Source: Myxococcales bacterium (lineage in GTDB: Bacteria > Myxococcota_C > UBA6777). Taken from it: a DNA stretch of 7,008 nucleotides. Numbering within the stretch: position 1 is the first letter of the stretch; the number at the start of each line of letters is the position of its first letter. The DNA lies in assembly GCA_027005175.1 (NCBI GenBank), contig JALTMC010000166.1, forward strand, positions 1 to 7,008, given 5' to 3'. Shown piece after piece: positions 4,901 through 7,008 of the stretch. A program made the position numbers and the translations under genes. Below the pieces are notes generated by a model. It did not search any database. It saw only the letters and a program-made list of their open reading frames with translations, and had not been told where the DNA came from.

Positions 4901-7008
4901 GGATCTTATTTCGCTGTGAGCCGTATCTCTTTGAGATCAGCACCGCAGATCACGACCTTCAGGCGACCCCACATGCAGAGATACTTCTCTCCCTACGCGG
5001 CGTCTTTCACAGCGCACTCACACCTATAACCATTGGTGGTCCCGCAGAGTCAGCGACACTGTCGATCGTCGATCCCATCCCCTCCCATCCACACGACCAG
5101 CCCTTGTTCCAGATCTATACACCGGGACTCAGTCTCTGCTACCGAGGAGAGGGAATTGTTGGCCTACGACAAGACTCCTCACAAGAGACATTACAACAGC
5201 GGCTACGTCAGGATCTAGCCGCAGCACCCTATCCTTTTGACACATCAACCCCCATGCACCTGCTCACACAAATCACAACCACCTCGATCCCTGACGATGC
5301 CATGCCACAGCCCTTGCTCTTACACAACCGAGCCCCAACACAATGGGATCGAGGGTTTTTGCGACCATCCTCTCATCTTCAGATCGACGACTTGTCTCTG
5401 CAATATCATCTGCGGCAAAGCCCTGACCTGTATCCAACCCCTGAGCGCGTTCCGGCGTGGCTCACATTGCAAAAGACACCCACATTTTTCATCCCATTTT
5501 CCTCAACCTCGAATGGCTTTGCAATGCTTCCTGATACAGCAGGTGAACAAACACATCTCGATGTCATTCATATCGGTCGATACGACGCAGAGTCGGTATA
5601 TGCAGAGACCGCTCTCTCCCAAGGTGAGGCTCTGTTTAGCTTGCCTGTGGAAGAAGAACAAAGCACCGCAAAGATCAGCCTGTTTGGCTATCTGCCTCGC
5701 TTTGCGGCCCGGTTGCTTCGCGAAGCCAATCAACTCATTCTCGATATCCCGGCCCCAGCCAAAGGAAGCCCCTATCATATCGTCCTGATGGACCAACCCA
5801 TTCACACAGCCTCGCAACATACAATAGAGCAACCTCTGTACTTCCATATCAACCACCTCACCGTGTGTGCCTTGTTTCCACAAGATGACGGTATCCGTTT
5901 TGAGTTGTTGGGGTATTTGTTGGGTCACCAGCGCGACCCTGCACGTCCCGTGGTTGTGGGACAATCCAATCGTGTGGGCTGTATCCACCTGCACAGCATT
6001 GCAAGCAACGCAAAGATCGCATTGCAACGATCGGTCTGCCCTCCTCACTTCCAAACCAAAGAGAAAGGAGACGATCCAAAAAGAACCTTTGGACCTATCC
6101 CCTTACCCGATGGAACTCGCGCAGCCCTCGTCGATTTTCAACAAGAAAAAAGTTCCCATCCCGCGTTGCAACGACCACCTCATTGTGATCGTCTTCTATG
6201 GTTTGACCACACAGAGACAAGTCATAGCGGCTTCCTCTTTCCCAACACCACATTCCCCACCCCCACTAAGCCCTCCTCAAACGAAGCGGGAGCCTACGAG
6301 AGAAGTAACTCCGAAGGTAGCTCCTTTTTCTTCGATGAACCCGACGATTCAGAAGGTAGCTCCTTTTTCTTTGACGCACCCGCAGAGGACTCCCTCTCTC
6401 AGTCCCCTCAGCCCGTGCTCTCTGCACCAACAGAGGTCATACACTCGTCATTAACAACCGCTCCAAATATAGACACAAAACACCCAATCATGCGCCTGGG
6501 CTGGTTCCCCCCAACCACAACAACCACATCGGACTTCGGGTACAGCAGCGACACCCCTGGCCCTCACGTCACCCTGCATCTGTTGTTCCGTCGATTGCGT
6601 ATCGAACCTCACCTCCATATCGATGACCAACATGGAGAGCAGTCAGCACCTCTGACTTTGTCAGAGATAGCCTTGTGGCGGATGGGTCGATGGCAAACTC
6701 TACACACCCCCTGCGACTTGCCCAAAGAATCGATCATACGATGCGGACGGGCTGTGTTCTCGATATCCTTCCAGCCCGAAATACCCAGGGCCACCATCCG
6801 ACGACAATGGCTCTGGTTGCCCCAAGGCCAAACCGTATCATTGCACGGCATCTCGCCTGAAGACCTCGCCTCCATCGCAACAGAAGAATACCCACTGGAA
6901 ACACAAGATGATCTCCAAAACCTTCAGAACGAAACACAAACAGAACCCACCACTCCTCCCACAAAGACCGACTCTTTCACATCCCCCAACAAACAAGCTA
7001 CACAAACC
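1963..7008 (+). CDS. Giant multidomain protein with degenerate FHA-like modules, C-terminus cut by window edge
   Basis: One frame stays open for 1682 codons and leaves the window without a stop. No signal peptide or membrane segment is visible, so it is probably cytoplasmic, unless exported by a leaderless route. Residues 1-465 are mixed, mostly beta-type sequence that I cannot assign. A Thr/Gln-rich linker follows at about 470-500. From about 500 onward several segments look like FHA domains with altered key residues: GFGSQNE...NTAVMLNGLRL (645-680), LLVGSDVTQADLLLP (903-917), TPITIGG (1020-1026) and VVVGQSNRVGCIHL (1330-1343). Many modules begin with a strand ending in GYL (728-730, 1242-1244, 1317-1319). 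YLPRFA occurs at 442-447 and again at 1243-1248. A low-complexity stretch at about 1425-1530 contains two SEGSSFFFD units, and the last 37 visible residues are Thr/Pro/Gln/Asp-rich. Canonical FHA domains bind phosphothreonine; here the Arg/Ser/His binding set is largely absent, so a scaffold role is an inference. The coding frame is certain; the domain call is moderate. Confidence 0.9.
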   Translation, partial: MSRLYPEQWPGWLDHARQGGGMFDSPESFTHLLHQCWEHYITTSGVAQHVSLTPPPEIQITFRASTLNTPAWQSHFVYLSEYFQPLLHGVKLPLSLQFIEDDQETLLPEPRNFFFQLVSDQLQSLRCYFYLDRQTVGAVDLGQVNNQGAQRRLAVERSILGITKGSDIAKCYQANAVWNQLPKEMQRDLKYLGWNFGFAVEAGTWRVSIEDLPAIGLPEGGDFLLKEGQSFEVGEAIDFYQGLRDGSPKETLRCRLLIVPSDVQPTAPTLSSVTLVLHQDLLQRQRDLLHLTAQVEGAIQKASIELQFEPGNHRIILSGGQLSANGRMVFQGVCEAWDGLLPQQELRCIPHGTNRYGLSFPPNFACTTKVRQATSLQYEGPAALPKSQLQREWELTFLMSQPEEETAEFDLNSLTLALSGSTGTTLRIPLANIAEHRLFFRYLPRFASQQVALEELSEGDELSLWVEYSPASTTKEQQNTVATPQFTDQKTEPTTQALLPAELSLCHNHPKMPLQTIRLLNLDESCRLLPAKKTTGIPAGAELSIEGYRLQLLGPLTMNADPGEPPETWDLLLWAPPQPRRLDLLHRGNSWMQALFPAHPSSGSPQTSQRDIRSLWLSCGHQDTWIEQPRERNPSGGPCLAFGLGFGSQNEMAQIRPTADGFRLYRHRHNTAVMLNGLRLPVESYQEAQGALLTEEQTYGWILIDRALLRYRIDKAKQASRLSLQLVGYLLKRPSSGSQTLQILCGDTTTLRPPPPANRQIPQVRLFPELRPTAVTLSLPQYPVNHTYPALLIQEERAEKLSTPLRYGHPYRRQNLTFMAWQIHDTNTRQVTQHPSLPELPLLLECASIYGRSRYALVRNQGRLGYWYEGSQFIEQGGEAEPMLAPDYDRTTPEGQDIPAHTLLVGSDVTQADLLLPPSLRWSHDLPFGLTLQDQTLTVIPLQGSCSLWTWKPSGEGVLQHQESPGDSGTLQVDLPTSGRILFRCEPYLFEISTADHDLQATPHAEILLSLRGVFHSALTPITIGGPAESATLSIVDPIPSHPHDQPLFQIYTPGLSLCYRGEGIVGLRQDSSQETLQQRLRQDLAAAPYPFDTSTPMHLLTQITTTSIPDDAMPQPLLLHNRAPTQWDRGFLRPSSHLQIDDLSLQYHLRQSPDLYPTPERVPAWLTLQKTPTFFIPFSSTSNGFAMLPDTAGEQTHLDVIHIGRYDAESVYAETALSQGEALFSLPVEEEQSTAKISLFGYLPRFAARLLREANQLILDIPAPAKGSPYHIVLMDQPIHTASQHTIEQPLYFHINHLTVCALFPQDDGIRFELLGYLLGHQRDPARPVVVGQSNRVGCIHLHSIASNAKIALQRSVCPPHFQTKEKGDDPKRTFGPIPLPDGTRAALVDFQQEKSSHPALQRPPHCDRLLWFDHTETSHSGFLFPNTTFPTPTKPSSNEAGAYERSNSEGSSFFFDEPDDSEGSSFFFDAPAEDSLSQSPQPVLSAPTEVIHSSLTTAPNIDTKHPIMRLGWFPPTTTTTSDFGYSSDTPGPHVTLHLLFRRLRIEPHLHIDDQHGEQSAPLTLSEIALWRMGRWQTLHTPCDLPKESIIRCGRAVFSISFQPEIPRATIRRQWLWLPQGQTVSLHGISPEDLASIATEEYPLETQDDLQNLQNETQTEPTTPPTKTDSFTSPNKQATQT
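3883..4098 (+). other. FHA-like module, residues about 641-712 of the giant protein
   Basis: The segment has the FHA order of a Gly turn (FGLGFGSQNE), a middle strand pair (DGFRLYR), a loop with NTAVMLNGLRLP matching the usual NGTxVNGxRL, and closing strands ending LIDRALLRYRI. The phosphothreonine-contacting Arg after the first Gly and the Ser-x-x-His are not present. It is the best FHA resemblance in the protein but is based on pattern reading only. Confidence 0.45.
4669..4944 (+). other. FHA-like module, residues about 903-994 of the giant protein
   Basis: LLVGSDVTQADLLLP corresponds to the FHA start iGRs..ndIvLp, with Ser replacing the binding Arg. SLRWSHD follows where SRxHA is expected, then FGLTLQDQTLTVIPL as the next strands. 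The segment ends with ILFRCEPYLFEIS, which fits the terminal strand. A retained His (924) next to Ser (923) makes it one of the less eroded copies. Confidence 0.4.
4981..5154 (+). other. Possible FHA-like module, residues about 1007-1064 of the giant protein
   Basis: ILLSLRGVFHSALTPITIGG matches the FHA opening strand, turn and Gly strand. SATLSIVDPIPSHPHD takes the place of the usual IxLxDxxVSRxH, followed by LFQIYT. Only the first half of the fold is recognisable, and the C-terminal half drifts into a Gln/Arg-rich helix-like stretch. Confidence 0.3.
5890..6030 (+). other. FHA-like module, residues about 1310-1356 of the giant protein
   Basis: GIRFELLGYLLGHQ is the opening strand, RPVVVGQSNRVGCIHL the Gly strand, and HSIASNAKIALQ corresponds to the SRxHAxI segment with Asn in the His position and Gln for the binding Arg. 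The second half is not recognisable before the low-complexity region starts. Confidence 0.4.
6310..6387 (+). repeat. Tandem 39-bp repeat encoding two SEGSSFFFD units
   Basis: Two 13-codon units lie head to tail: residues 1450-1462 (SEGSSFFFDEPDD) and 1463-1475 (SEGSSFFFDAPAE). A 20-base perfect identity occurs at 6313-6332 and 6352-6371, with period 39. The units sit in an acidic, disordered-looking linker, so an aromatic triplet flanked by Ser and Asp stands out as a possible docking motif. The near identity suggests recent duplication. Confidence 0.85.

Noticed and set aside
5503-6054. 183-codon minus-strand open frame inside the giant gene
   Set aside because: It lies entirely opposite the uninterrupted 1682-codon frame and has no recognisable motif. 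The plus-strand frames at 5237-5788 and 5867-6454 are rejected for the same reason.

Overview
The window holds three protein-coding genes in a divergent layout. Two of them run off the ends of the window, so neither shows a closed open reading frame here. Base composition is moderate (about half G+C). The genes have bacterial Shine-Dalgarno sequences and a sigma70-like promoter, so this is a bacterium. Degenerate FHA-like modules, a plant-NADK3-like NAD(H) kinase and an exported Cys-rich protein would suit a Gram-negative of the Myxococcota/Bradymonadota kind, but that placement is a weak inference.

Region 1-736 (minus strand) is the first 245 codons of an NAD kinase. It reads GGDGT, LNDIL, SSG...TPVGSTA and LSAGG in order, and its inter-motif sequence resembles the plant NADK3 (NADH kinase) branch. 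Its C-terminus lies beyond the left edge. Region 748-1779 (minus strand), only 11 bp upstream of nadK and probably cotranscribed with it, encodes a 343-residue predicted secreted protein. About 11% of its mature chain is Cys and 29% is Arg/Lys, and Cys recurs every 11 residues over long stretches. This is the most striking signal in the window.

Region 1780-1962 is a divergent intergenic region. It has a good candidate sigma70 promoter for the rightward gene, a weaker candidate for the leftward operon, and a small perfect inverted repeat over the rightward -35.

Region 1963-7008 (plus strand) is one uninterrupted reading frame of 1682 codons, still open at the right edge. It encodes a giant, apparently cytoplasmic multidomain protein. 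Several segments look like degenerate FHA (forkhead-associated) modules without the canonical phosphothreonine-binding residues. They are separated by Thr/Pro/Gln-rich linkers, and one linker carries two tandem 13-residue SEGSSFFFD units. I do not recognise it as a named family.

Nothing in the sequence proves a functional link between the giant protein and the Cys-rich/NAD kinase operon. They share only the intergenic region. No RNA genes, mobile elements, CRISPR arrays or convincing terminators were seen.
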